A DNA stretch of 29,297 bases from NCBI GenBank assembly GCA_040901795.1, contig JBBDYH010000065.1, positions 1 through 29,297 on the forward strand, in the 5' to 3' direction. The stretch's first letter is position 1. Every line of letters starts with the position of its first letter. This stretch comes from JBBDYH01 sp040901795 (lineage in GTDB: Bacteria; Planctomycetota; Planctomycetia; Pirellulales; JALHPA01). The notes under the pieces are model-generated. The model had not been told where the DNA came from. It ran no database searches and was given only the letters and a program-made list of their open reading frames with translations. A program made the position numbers and the translations under genes. This document shows positions 12,957 to 20,333 of this stretch, one piece after another.

Positions 12957-15059
12957 ATGTTACGGAAAACTTTCGGTCGGCGCCTGCCGGCATTGGCGCG
13001 ACGGACGAGCACGGGCAAACGGTTCTCATTTGAGACGCTCGAGAATCGCAACCTGATGGCCGGTGTTATCCCCAACGACCCGCAATTCGGCCAGCAGTGG
13101 CCTTTGCACAACACAGGTCAGACAGGAGGCATGTACGACGCCGATATCGACATGCCCGAGGCTTGGTCGGTTACGACCGGAAACATGGCAACCGTGATTG
13201 CCATCCTCGATTCCGGCGTGGATTACACCCACCCGGACTTGTATCTAAACATCTGGCTGAATGAGAGCGAAATACCAACTGACCTTGACACAAGCCTGAC
13301 CGACGCAGACAGCGACGGGCTGATCACTTTCCGCGATCTCAACGACGCCGCCAACGCGGCTCACGTCAATGACGTCAACGCAAACGGCTATATCGACGGC
13401 GGCGACTTGGTGAACGACGCGCGCTGGGAAAATGGCCTCGACGATGACGGTAATGGCAAGGTCGATGACCTAATCGGCTGGGATACCCACGATAACGATA
13501 ACGACCCCCAAGCCGTCGGTGAGAGCCACGGTACAGATCAGGCCCTGATAATTGGTGCCATGGCAAATAACGGTGTGGGGTCGGCCGGGGTCAACTGGGC
13601 CGTGCGCATCATGCCTATCTGCGTACAATTCGATCCCGACGGCCGGCTCAATGTGAATGCTGCCGCCGGACTCGACTATGCGGTTGGCGAAGGAGCTTCG
13701 ATTTCCTACAACCGCAGGGACAACCCGTCTGACACTTACTCTCAGGTGATGTTTGACGCAATCGACCGGGCACGCGTGGCCGGCCACTTGTTCCTGGGTG
13801 CCGCAGGAAATCTATCTCAGGACATGGACGCCAACCCGTTCTACCCCGGGGCCTATGACCTGGACAATGTTCTCGTGGTCGCGGCAGTGGATGCCTCCGA
13901 CAAACTAACCTCTGTTTCTAGCTGGGGCCTCAACAACGTCGATTTGGGAGCGCCTACGCCTACGGGATTTTTGTCTCAGGCGCTTGCATATACGACCGGA
14001 GTCGCCGCGCTGCTCAAGAGTTTCCATCCCGACTGGAATTACGCCGAAATTAAGGCTCAAATACTTACCACAGTAGATCCGGTGCCTTCCTTGACAGGCA
14101 AGACGGTCACCGGCGGCCGGCTCAACGCGGCAAACGCACTTGGCGTTGTACAAGTGACTCCGCTCACCAAGTTCTACGTCGTCAACGACGCCACGCAGAA
14201 CCTGACTTACGAATACGCAGCCGACAGTTCGCTGGTCGAGTCGTACAGCCTCAACAGCGGCAACAGCGCCCCGCGCGGCGCGGCCAGTACAGTGGCCGGC
14301 GACAAGGCCTGGGTCATTGACGCCAACAAGAAGGTTTTCGTCTACAACAACAGCGGTGGTCTACAGGGCTCCTGGACGGCGGGCGGCCTGGCGTCGAATG
14401 CCACCGTTGAGGGGATTGCAACCAACGGGACCGATGTGTGGATCGTCGATGCCAAAAGCGATAAAGTCTTCAAATACACCGGCGCGGCCGGCCGGCTGTC
14501 GGGCAGTCAGAATGCGGCCAGTAGTTTCAGCCTCAATAGCGGCAACCGCGATCCGAAGGACATTGTTACCGACGGCGTACACCTCTGGGTAGTCAATAAC
14601 AGCACCACGGACAAGGTCTTCAAGTACACGCTCTCCGGTTCGCTCATCGGAAGCTGGACGATAAGTTCCGGCGGCGGCAGTCCGACGGGTATTACCATCG
14701 ATCCGGCGAACGTCAGCGACATCTGGATCGTCGATAACGTCACGGATCGCGTGTATCGATACACCGCGGCCGCCTCCCGCAATTCCGGCAGCCAATCGCC
14801 CGCCACGAGTTTCGCTCTAGCCGCCGGCAACACCAACCCGCAAGGAATCGCCGACCCGCCGACGCCAGAGGACGGCGCTGAGCACATTCGTATGCGTCCA
14901 AACGCGATCAACGGTGAGGTCTCCACGGCAGCGGCACGGAAGACATTCGCGTTCGACTCACACGTACGCTCTCTGCTCCACTCCGCCGCCGTTGACCAAT
15001 TGCTTAGCGAGTTTGACCGGGGCTGGACCAGGAAGTCGAAAGTGAGACTGCATGCTTAG
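12957..15059 (+). CDS. Subtilase (S8)-like secreted protein with C-terminal propeller repeats and eroded active-site motifs
   Basis: A 700-residue protein from ATG 12957. The N-terminus is basic and followed by FSFETLENRNLMAG, the LE-x-R-x-L type motif of planctomycete secreted proteins. The S8 domain spans about residues 36-397. D85 (AILDSGVDYTHPDL), H191 (SHGTDQALIIG), oxyanion N285 (GAAGN) and S340 (FLSQALAYTTGVAALL) align with subtilisin positions. However, the HGTHVAG and GTSMA surroundings are changed, the usual SWG turn reads SYNRRD, and about 15-20 residues normally between the APG loop and the serine are missing. EF-hand-like calcium loops lie in an insertion at 116-172 (DADSDGLITF, DVNANGYIDGGD, DDDGNGKVDD). 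Residues about 404-645 are repeats of the form W-I-V-D..DKVFKYT, probably a beta-propeller. It may be inactive or narrowly specific. Confidence 0.85.
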   Translation: MLRKTFGRRLPALARRTSTGKRFSFETLENRNLMAGVIPNDPQFGQQWPLHNTGQTGGMYDADIDMPEAWSVTTGNMATVIAILDSGVDYTHPDLYLNIWLNESEIPTDLDTSLTDADSDGLITFRDLNDAANAAHVNDVNANGYIDGGDLVNDARWENGLDDDGNGKVDDLIGWDTHDNDNDPQAVGESHGTDQALIIGAMANNGVGSAGVNWAVRIMPICVQFDPDGRLNVNAAAGLDYAVGEGASISYNRRDNPSDTYSQVMFDAIDRARVAGHLFLGAAGNLSQDMDANPFYPGAYDLDNVLVVAAVDASDKLTSVSSWGLNNVDLGAPTPTGFLSQALAYTTGVAALLKSFHPDWNYAEIKAQILTTVDPVPSLTGKTVTGGRLNAANALGVVQVTPLTKFYVVNDATQNLTYEYAADSSLVESYSLNSGNSAPRGAASTVAGDKAWVIDANKKVFVYNNSGGLQGSWTAGGLASNATVEGIATNGTDVWIVDAKSDKVFKYTGAAGRLSGSQNAASSFSLNSGNRDPKDIVTDGVHLWVVNNSTTDKVFKYTLSGSLIGSWTISSGGGSPTGITIDPANVSDIWIVDNVTDRVYRYTAAASRNSGSQSPATSFALAAGNTNPQGIADPPTPEDGAEHIRMRPNAINGEVSTAAARKTFAFDSHVRSLLHSAAVDQLLSEFDRGWTRKSKVRLHA

Positions 15060-15183
15060 CGGGCAGAGGAAAGCAAAGTCGGTTTCGGCTTTCGGCCCCA
15101 GGGGCGACGTCGAGCAACTTCGCTCCCAGATCGTCGGTTGCATTCCGTCCTTAACAATATTCGCCACACCACAAGGAATTGAT

Positions 15184-17898
15184 ATGCGCCGTTTTGCCCT
15201 TCAATCATCGCGGACCCATGTCCGCCGCAAGCGGGCAAACCACCATCGCGGGCTTCGTTTTGCCATCGAACGATTGGAAGAACGCGCACTTCTAGCCGCC
15301 TCGATCTCCATCAGCGACGCTACGGCGATTGAGGGCAGCGATACATTGAAGTTCATCGACCGCTTTGTATCCGAGGGCAGCGGCGGACTTTCTACACCGC
15401 GAGATTCAACGTTTGGGCCAGATGGCAATAATGACGCTGCAATGGACTTCTATGTTACCAGCGCGAACTCTCATGCAATTCTGCGCTACGATGGCGAGAC
15501 AGGAGCGTTCCTCGACGAATTTGTCGACACGGGAAGCGGCGGGCTGAATAGCCCGGTGGGAGTAGAGTTTGGCAGCGACGGCGACCTTTATGTAACAGGG
15601 TCCGTTGGCAACCACTTGCTCCGATATAACGCCTCCTCTGGGGCATTTCTTAATACTGTGGCCAGCGGGTTAGCAGCTCCAAACGGTATCACTATTGGCC
15701 GCGACGGCAACGTCTTCATTGCGAACGGGCTATCCGATAACGTGATGAAGTACGATGGATCGTCAGTCAGCGTTTTCGTCACTCCCGGTAGTGGCGGGTT
15801 GGACGGGCCTCGAAAGGCCGCTTTTGGCCCCGATGGAAACCACGATGGAGTCAACGACCTTTACGTCACTAGTCAGGGGACGGGAGGCGTGTTGCGATAT
15901 GACGGAGTAACAGGGTCGTTTATCGATGTGTTCGCGACCACAAGCCTGGGACCGGGACCGATGTGGTTAGAATTCGGCGCGGACGGATTTGTCTACACGA
16001 CCTTTAGGACATCGCCAGGTTCTACTGACACGAGTATCGTTCGATTCGACTCCAATAGCGGCGTCTTTGTCGATCGCTTCGACCTCGGACGCGATGGCTG
16101 GACATTCAGTTTTGGCCCTGACGATTTGATCTACAATTCCAGTAACGGCGCAGGAAACTTCGTCGAGCGATTCGGCCACTCTTCATTGGCAGTCTTCACC
16201 GTCAGTCTCAGCGAACCGAGCGCTTCGCCAGTCACGGTCGCCTACTCCACGAGCAATGGTTCTGCGTCTGCGGGAGGCGACTACATCGCCGCGTCTGGCA
16301 CGCTGACATTCGCCCCTGGCCAGACTACGCGGACGATTCTCGTCCAGACGCTCGGCGACGCTCAGTCGGAGTCCGCGGAGACGTTCACCGTTAACTTATC
16401 CAACGCAGTCGGCGCCACAATCGCCGACGGCCAGGGCGTCGGCACGATTCAGGATAATGACCCGATCGAACCGACCCTCTCGATCAACGACATAACCGTC
16501 GCCGAGGAAGGCCCTCACGCCGCGTTCACCGTGCGGCTCAACGTCGCGCTCGCCTCGCCCGTCACTGTTGACTACGCCACCACCGACAAGTCGGCGCAGG
16601 CGGGTTTGGATTACGTCGCGACCGCCGGCTCGGTGACCTTCGCACCCGGTCAGACGACGCAGACTATTCTCGTGCCGCTCGTCAACGATGCGATCCTCGA
16701 GGATCCTGACGAAACGTTCTCGCTGCAGCTTTCCAATGCACAGGGCGCGGCGATCGGCGACGCCGAAGCGATCGCCCTAGTCGAAGGCCACGACTTTAAC
16801 TGGACAATGCGCGCCTCTAGTGATGGCAAGTGGTTGGAAGTATACGCAGGAAATCCTCCATTTCCTGGGTTTCCGCCGGCAGCACGCTGGCCCATGACCT
16901 CAAAGGAGCCGCTTCGATATGCCGATTTCGGCGGCAGCGACGACGCCATCTTTGTCGAGTTGCCCGCCGGTTCGGACGGACCCGACGGTGGAATTCTCTT
17001 TGGAGCCCGCGACGGGCTTAATGAGCTTCATGTGAAGAGCGGTCGCGTGCGGATCGACAGTACGGTCGATGGTGGCACGTTGAAGACGACGGTTGCCGAG
17101 GGCGCCGAGCTGATCACCACGCGGCTGGAGCAGAACGACGTGACGATCGACGGGCGCTTGACGCTGTTGAACGGCGGCACGACCAGCACGGTGACCAGTC
17201 TGACGCTTGGCGGGAACGGCATGCTCGATCTGGCCGACAACGCGCTCGTGGTTGATTACAGCGGCGCTTCGCCTTTGGCCGCGATCCGGGAACGAATTCT
17301 CTCCGGCCGCGGCGGTTCCGGCTTCGGCGCAGGCTGGAAAGGCCCAGGCATCAACAGTTCCACGGCTTTGGAGACCAATAAGGCGGATCCGGAATCGCGG
17401 TCGCTTGGTTATGCCGAGAACGCGGCTTTGCCGCTGGGTCCCTATACGAAGTTCCGCGGCGCGCCGGTGGATGAGACCTCGGTGTTAATCGCCTACACGC
17501 GCACGGGGGACGCCAATCTCGATGGACTGGTCAACGACGACGATGTGACAATCGTCGGGGCGACGTACGCGCCCGGCGTCCCGCAGCCGCAGTGGGCGCT
17601 TGGCGACTTTGACTACAACGGCTTCGTCGATGACGACGATGTGACCTTGCTCGGCGTGTTTTACGATCCGGGGGCGGCTCCGCTTGCGGCAATAGCCCCC
17701 GCCGGAAGGCCGGGTTTGAGCGACGTTGATAGTAGGCCGGCCTTCCAAGGCCGACCGGAAACGTCGACGGACTTGGATGGCCGTCGTACTGAGTCGCACT
17801 TGTCGCTGATTGACGCCGTGGCCATCCAGCAATTGCTCGCTCAACAGGACGACGCCTTTTCGCCGATGCGCAGGCCGAGCGGGAAGTTGGTGTTCTAG
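15184..17898 (+). CDS. Secreted multidomain protein: Calx-beta with nested propeller, second Calx-beta, dockerin-like
   Basis: A 904-residue protein from ATG 15184, chosen because a basic segment and RLEERALLAAS follow, matching the export-type N-terminus of the preceding protein; the frame is open to 15052 but overlaps that gene. Residues 40-51 (SISISDATAIEG) look like the first strand of a Calx-beta domain that resumes only at about 332 (LAVFTVSLSEPSASPVTVAY). Between them lie six NHL/streptogramin-lyase-like blades, each with an FGPDG/FGSDG-type turn and LRYDG-type strand. A second Calx-beta domain is at about 429-538 (LSINDITVAEEG, TFAPGQTTQTILVP). Beta-rich sequence follows, then a dockerin-like pair (about 773-833: GDANLDGLVNDDDVTIVG and GDFDYNGFVDDDDVTLLG). 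Probably a secreted calcium-binding surface or matrix protein; no enzyme motif is seen. Confidence 0.85.
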   Translation: MRRFALQSSRTHVRRKRANHHRGLRFAIERLEERALLAASISISDATAIEGSDTLKFIDRFVSEGSGGLSTPRDSTFGPDGNNDAAMDFYVTSANSHAILRYDGETGAFLDEFVDTGSGGLNSPVGVEFGSDGDLYVTGSVGNHLLRYNASSGAFLNTVASGLAAPNGITIGRDGNVFIANGLSDNVMKYDGSSVSVFVTPGSGGLDGPRKAAFGPDGNHDGVNDLYVTSQGTGGVLRYDGVTGSFIDVFATTSLGPGPMWLEFGADGFVYTTFRTSPGSTDTSIVRFDSNSGVFVDRFDLGRDGWTFSFGPDDLIYNSSNGAGNFVERFGHSSLAVFTVSLSEPSASPVTVAYSTSNGSASAGGDYIAASGTLTFAPGQTTRTILVQTLGDAQSESAETFTVNLSNAVGATIADGQGVGTIQDNDPIEPTLSINDITVAEEGPHAAFTVRLNVALASPVTVDYATTDKSAQAGLDYVATAGSVTFAPGQTTQTILVPLVNDAILEDPDETFSLQLSNAQGAAIGDAEAIALVEGHDFNWTMRASSDGKWLEVYAGNPPFPGFPPAARWPMTSKEPLRYADFGGSDDAIFVELPAGSDGPDGGILFGARDGLNELHVKSGRVRIDSTVDGGTLKTTVAEGAELITTRLEQNDVTIDGRLTLLNGGTTSTVTSLTLGGNGMLDLADNALVVDYSGASPLAAIRERILSGRGGSGFGAGWKGPGINSSTALETNKADPESRSLGYAENAALPLGPYTKFRGAPVDETSVLIAYTRTGDANLDGLVNDDDVTIVGATYAPGVPQPQWALGDFDYNGFVDDDDVTLLGVFYDPGAAPLAAIAPAGRPGLSDVDSRPAFQGRPETSTDLDGRRTESHLSLIDAVAIQQLLAQQDDAFSPMRRPSGKLVF

Positions 17899-17908
17899 CC
17901 GTTACGGT

Positions 17909-17954
17909 CTGGTTTAGAAACAGCGGTCCACCGAGGCGAGCTCGGTGGTGCCGG
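17909..17954. repeat. REP-type unit, left 46-bp direct repeat
   Basis: Contains a perfect hairpin at 17928-17948: 8-bp arms CCACCGAG/CTCGGTGG, loop GCGAG. The preceding GAAACAGCGGT and following TGCCGG are conserved in the right copy at 18928-18973. Confidence 0.85.
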
Positions 17955-17959
17955 TTGGC

Positions 17960-17984
17960 CTCCACCCGGCTCGTCCGGGTGGAG
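17960..17984. repeat. REP-type hairpin with 10-bp stem
   Basis: CTCCACCCGG-CTCGT-CCGGGTGGAG is a perfect stem. Its loop CTCGT is the near-complement of the GCGAG loop in the neighbouring unit, so it is probably the opposite-facing member of a REP pair. Confidence 0.82.
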
Positions 17985-18012
17985 CCACCGTTTGGACACC
18001 AGAACGGCCTCC

Positions 18013-18849
18013 TCAATAATCATTCTCTCCGCCACCACCCCGCTCGTCGGGGTGGGGCGATGTTTGGGACTTAACCGCGCGCTGGTCGTATTCACCAAAC
18101 GTTCCCAGAAACCCGCCGAATTGATATACCGGCCGCATGCCGTGCACATAGGCGAGGTTGTTCAAAAAGCTGAGGGCGACATCGAGGGGTGCTACGTCGA
18201 TGGTACATCCGAGCGCGAGATGTATATGGTCCGCCAGAATCCCCGCGCGTGACAATAGCCAATCTTTTGCATCGCACGCCTTGAGGATCATATCGTGCAC
18301 GGCGCAGAGCACGTCCTCGCGTACTTCGGTCGAGCGCTCCCGATGCACCAGCACAATGTGCAGGTTGTACCAGTACAGGCCATGGGATGTCCGGCGAGGC
18401 TCTGACAGATCGATATCCTCGCGACGGATTTGAAATTGGCGCAGACGCTCCTGGACTCGCGAGTCGGCCATTTGGTGATGGCCGAGTTGTGAGGCCACGT
18501 AGGCTTCGACTACGTCGCGAGTCACATGACCAAAACTGCGCAACCCGTAATTGCGCTGAAAGGCCTTGAGTAGGTGATCGCGCACGAGGTGTTGCAAGCG
18601 GCCCTTCACGTGCTGGATGATCGTCAAGGGCACAACATGCGGCTGTGTGCTGACGGCGAATTGGCTTATGCCGGCTTCGGCGAACCGATGGCCGAGCAGT
18701 CGGATGCCGTCGCCTTCGAGAGCGGCGGCTAGTTCAGAGAACCAGCCGTCGTCGGGCACGTCGGCTCGCCAGAAGATCGACAGGCCCCACTGCAACGGGC
18801 ACGAAAATGAGCAGTTTTCGGCTGTGTAGAGAGGGGTGAGCGGCGGCAT
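18013..18849 (-). CDS. Y1 (IS200/IS605-like) transposase with two tandem Y1-like halves
   Basis: A 278-residue protein. ATG 18849 is preferred; a TTG at 18885 would start inside a REP hairpin. The second half (about 155-260) has the classic Y1 order: YWYNLHIVLVHRE, then LADHIHLALG with the HUH pair H208/H210, then the NNLAYVHG helix and FGGFLGTFGEYD. The first half (about 15-125) looks like a diverged Y1 fold: GISQFAVS stands where the HUH strand should be, but VVEAYVASQLGHHQ carries a tyrosine (Y117) in the position of the catalytic tyrosine. In IS200/IS605 enzymes each active site combines HUH from one subunit with Tyr from the other, so this may be a single-chain dimer with one active site. 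The gene is flanked by REP hairpins, as expected for a RAYT. The first-half assignment is less certain. Confidence 0.8.
   Translation of the reverse strand: MPPLTPLYTAENCSFSCPLQWGLSIFWRADVPDDGWFSELAAALEGDGIRLLGHRFAEAGISQFAVSTQPHVVPLTIIQHVKGRLQHLVRDHLLKAFQRNYGLRSFGHVTRDVVEAYVASQLGHHQMADSRVQERLRQFQIRREDIDLSEPRRTSHGLYWYNLHIVLVHRERSTEVREDVLCAVHDMILKACDAKDWLLSRAGILADHIHLALGCTIDVAPLDVALSFLNNLAYVHGMRPVYQFGGFLGTFGEYDQRAVKSQTSPHPDERGGGGENDY
18035..18055. repeat. REP-type hairpin overlapping the transposase 3' end
   Basis: CCACCCCG-CTCGT-CGGGGTGG is a perfect 8-bp stem lying in the last codons of the transposase, where it encodes part of the tail SPHPDERGGGGEN. The repeat seems to have been recruited as coding sequence. 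Confidence 0.8.
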
Positions 18850-18873
18850 TGCGGCCAGTATGCAAACACCGCT

Positions 18874-18894
18874 CCACCGAGGCAAGCTCGGTGG
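18874..18894. repeat. REP-type hairpin upstream of the transposase
   Basis: CCACCGAG-GCAAG-CTCGGTGG, differing from the 17928-17948 hairpin only in one loop base, lies 25 nt upstream of the transposase ATG, where it could act as a binding site for autoregulation. Confidence 0.82.
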
Positions 18895-18927
18895 TGGCGA
18901 AGCGCTGAAGTTTGAGGAGGGGCGAAT

Positions 18928-18988
18928 CTGGTTGAGAAACAGCGGTCCACCGAGGCGAGCTCGGTGGTGCCGGAGGCGAGCTCGGTGG
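18928..18988. repeat. REP-type unit, right direct repeat plus partial copy
   Basis: 18928-18973 matches 17909-17954 at 45 of 46 positions and contains the hairpin at 18947-18967. A partial second copy (GAGGCGAGCTCGGTGG, 18973-18988) follows directly and approaches the 3' end of ispG at 19018. Confidence 0.83.
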
Positions 18989-19017
18989 TTAGCCGTTGTC
19001 GAGTGCGTTCCAGGCGA

Positions 19018-20181
19018 TCAGCACAGCGCCGGTTCGGTCCGCGATTGGATCAGCGCGTCGAGCTGTTCGCGGAGGCGCGAGAGGATTTCGTCGTAGCCGT
19101 AGACGCCCAGCTCGACGGGGCCGCGCTTGAGCGTGACATGTTTGGGGCCACACCAGAGGCCGAGGTCCGCGTCGTCGGTCTCGCCCGGGCCGTTCACGCG
19201 GCAACCCATCACGGCGATGGTGATGGCGTAGTCGCGAGCGTAGGCGGTCATCTCCTTGACTTGCTGGGCCAGCTCGATGAAGGCCTCGTTCTCGACGCGC
19301 GAACAGCTTGGGCAACTGATGATGTTCAGCGACTTCTGGTCGTAGCTCACCACGCTGCGGACGCGGCCGGCGGCGATGTCGGCCAGGATCTGCCGGCCGG
19401 CGGCAATCTCTTCCGGCTTGCGGGCATTGGGCACAGTCAGCGAAACGCGAATCGTGTCGCCGATGCCGCGGCTGATGAGCTGCTCGAAGGCGATCCGGGT
19501 CTTGATCACGCCGTCGGGGGGCAGACCCGCCTCGGTCACGCCCAGGTGCAGCGGCACGTCGGGACGCTCTTCGGCAAAGCGGCGGTTGGCTTCGATGACC
19601 TTCGTTGGATCGGAGTCCTTGAGCGATACGCAATAGCGCGTGAAGCCGAGCCGATCGAGCAGCTCGCAATGTTCCAGCGCGCTTTCGAGCATTGGGCGGA
19701 TCGAGTCGGAGCGGTCGTACTTTTCGAGCTTGGCCGGATCGACCGAGCCGCAGTTGACGCCGACGCGCAACGCGCAGTCGTGCTCACCCGCCAGATCTGC
19801 CAGGAACTTGACTTTGTCCTGCCAGGGCTTTTCGCGCTCGTGGTGATACAAGTGCCCGGGGTTGTAGCGGATCTTGTCCACCCATGGGGCCACGAGCTGC
19901 GCCAGGCGATAATTTTCCTGCAGGTCGACGGCGAGGTTGGCGGCGGTCTGGCGGCGGATTTCGGCCAGCGCCTCGGCATCGTGCCGGCTATCGACGGCGA
20001 CGCGGACCACGTCGGCGCCGGCGGCATGCAGGTCGTTGACTTGCGCGGCAGTGGCGGCCACGTCGGTCGTGTGCGTGGCCGTCATGCTCTGCACGGCAAT
20101 CGGATTGCCGCCGCCGATGGTGACACTGCCGATGCGGACCGCTCGCGTGGGATTGCGCTGGATGCGTTTGTTGGCGTTCAT
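19018..20181 (-). CDS. ispG: 4-hydroxy-3-methylbut-2-enyl diphosphate synthase
   Basis: A 387-residue IspG (GcpE), of the short two-domain bacterial form. It reduces 2-C-methyl-D-erythritol 2,4-cyclodiphosphate to HMBPP, the penultimate step of the non-mevalonate isoprenoid pathway. The N-terminal barrel begins with RAVRIGSVTIGGGNPIAVQS (13-32) and contains KIRYNPGH (103-110) and LRVGVNCGS (138-146). The [4Fe-4S] domain has C290 and C293 (NIISCPSCSRVENE), C327 (AVMGCRVNGPGE) and E334, the expected ligand set. ATG 20181 is chosen; the frame is open to 20217, but those codons come from a GGTTCAA microrepeat. It lies downstream of ispH on the same strand, separated by a tandem repeat, so co-transcription is likely. 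Confidence 0.97.
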   Translation of the reverse strand: MNANKRIQRNPTRAVRIGSVTIGGGNPIAVQSMTATHTTDVAATAAQVNDLHAAGADVVRVAVDSRHDAEALAEIRRQTAANLAVDLQENYRLAQLVAPWVDKIRYNPGHLYHHEREKPWQDKVKFLADLAGEHDCALRVGVNCGSVDPAKLEKYDRSDSIRPMLESALEHCELLDRLGFTRYCVSLKDSDPTKVIEANRRFAEERPDVPLHLGVTEAGLPPDGVIKTRIAFEQLISRGIGDTIRVSLTVPNARKPEEIAAGRQILADIAAGRVRSVVSYDQKSLNIISCPSCSRVENEAFIELAQQVKEMTAYARDYAITIAVMGCRVNGPGETDDADLGLWCGPKHVTLKRGPVELGVYGYDEILSRLREQLDALIQSRTEPALC

Positions 20182-20189
20182 GCGGACAC

Positions 20190-20333
20190 GGTTCAAGGTT
20201 TCAGGTTCAAGGTTCAAGGTTGGAGTTCAGCCTTTAGGCTGCATGGCCAACAAGCAAGCTAAAGCTTGAACTCCAACAGGAGCAAGCTAAAGCTTGAACT
20301 CCAACAGGAGCAAGCTAAAGCTTGAACTCCAAC
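20190..20333. repeat. 28-bp tandem repeat and microrepeat between ispH and ispG
   Basis: Three consecutive copies of a unit built around CAAGCTAAAGCTTGAACTCC: an incomplete copy at about 20254-20277 and full 28-bp copies at 20278-20305 and 20306-20333. The last ends at the base before the ispH stop codon. An opposite-facing version, GGAGTTCAGCCTTTAGGCTG, lies at 20222-20241. Next to it is a GGTTCAAG microrepeat (20190-20221). The same unit occurs singly at 3108-3131 and 4781-4803. Confidence 0.88.

Larger units (their letters stand above)
17909..18973. mobile_element. REP-bracketed Y1 transposase unit
   Basis: The transposase gene at 18013-18849 is bracketed by near-identical 46-bp direct repeats at 17909-17954 and 18928-18973 (one difference: GGTTTAG versus GGTTGAG). 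Each contains the hairpin CCACCGAG-GCGAG-CTCGGTGG. Further hairpins of the same design lie inside. This layout fits a REP-associated tyrosine transposase (RAYT) with its cognate REPs. No target-site duplication was identified. Confidence 0.78.

Noticed and set aside
18850..18885. Upstream TTG start of the transposase
   Set aside because: It would begin inside the REP hairpin at 18874-18894; ATG at 18849 follows it and gives a normal N-terminus.
20182..20217. N-terminal extension of ispG (12 extra codons)
   Set aside because: The extension is encoded by a GGTTCAAG microrepeat; the family start fits ATG at 20181.
20190..20221. tRNA-like GGTTCAA motif
   Set aside because: It is a repeated GGTTCAAG microrepeat; no acceptor, anticodon or D-arm pairing surrounds it. 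No tRNA or rRNA gene was seen in the window.
18964..20262. Long plus-strand open frame (432 codons) antisense to ispG
   Set aside because: It has no family motif and lies opposite a fully conserved IspG with all cluster ligands; long antisense frames are common in GC-rich genes.
20254..20333. Possible CRISPR array
   Set aside because: The 28-bp units are directly adjacent with no variable spacers, and no cas gene is present; it is a plain tandem repeat.
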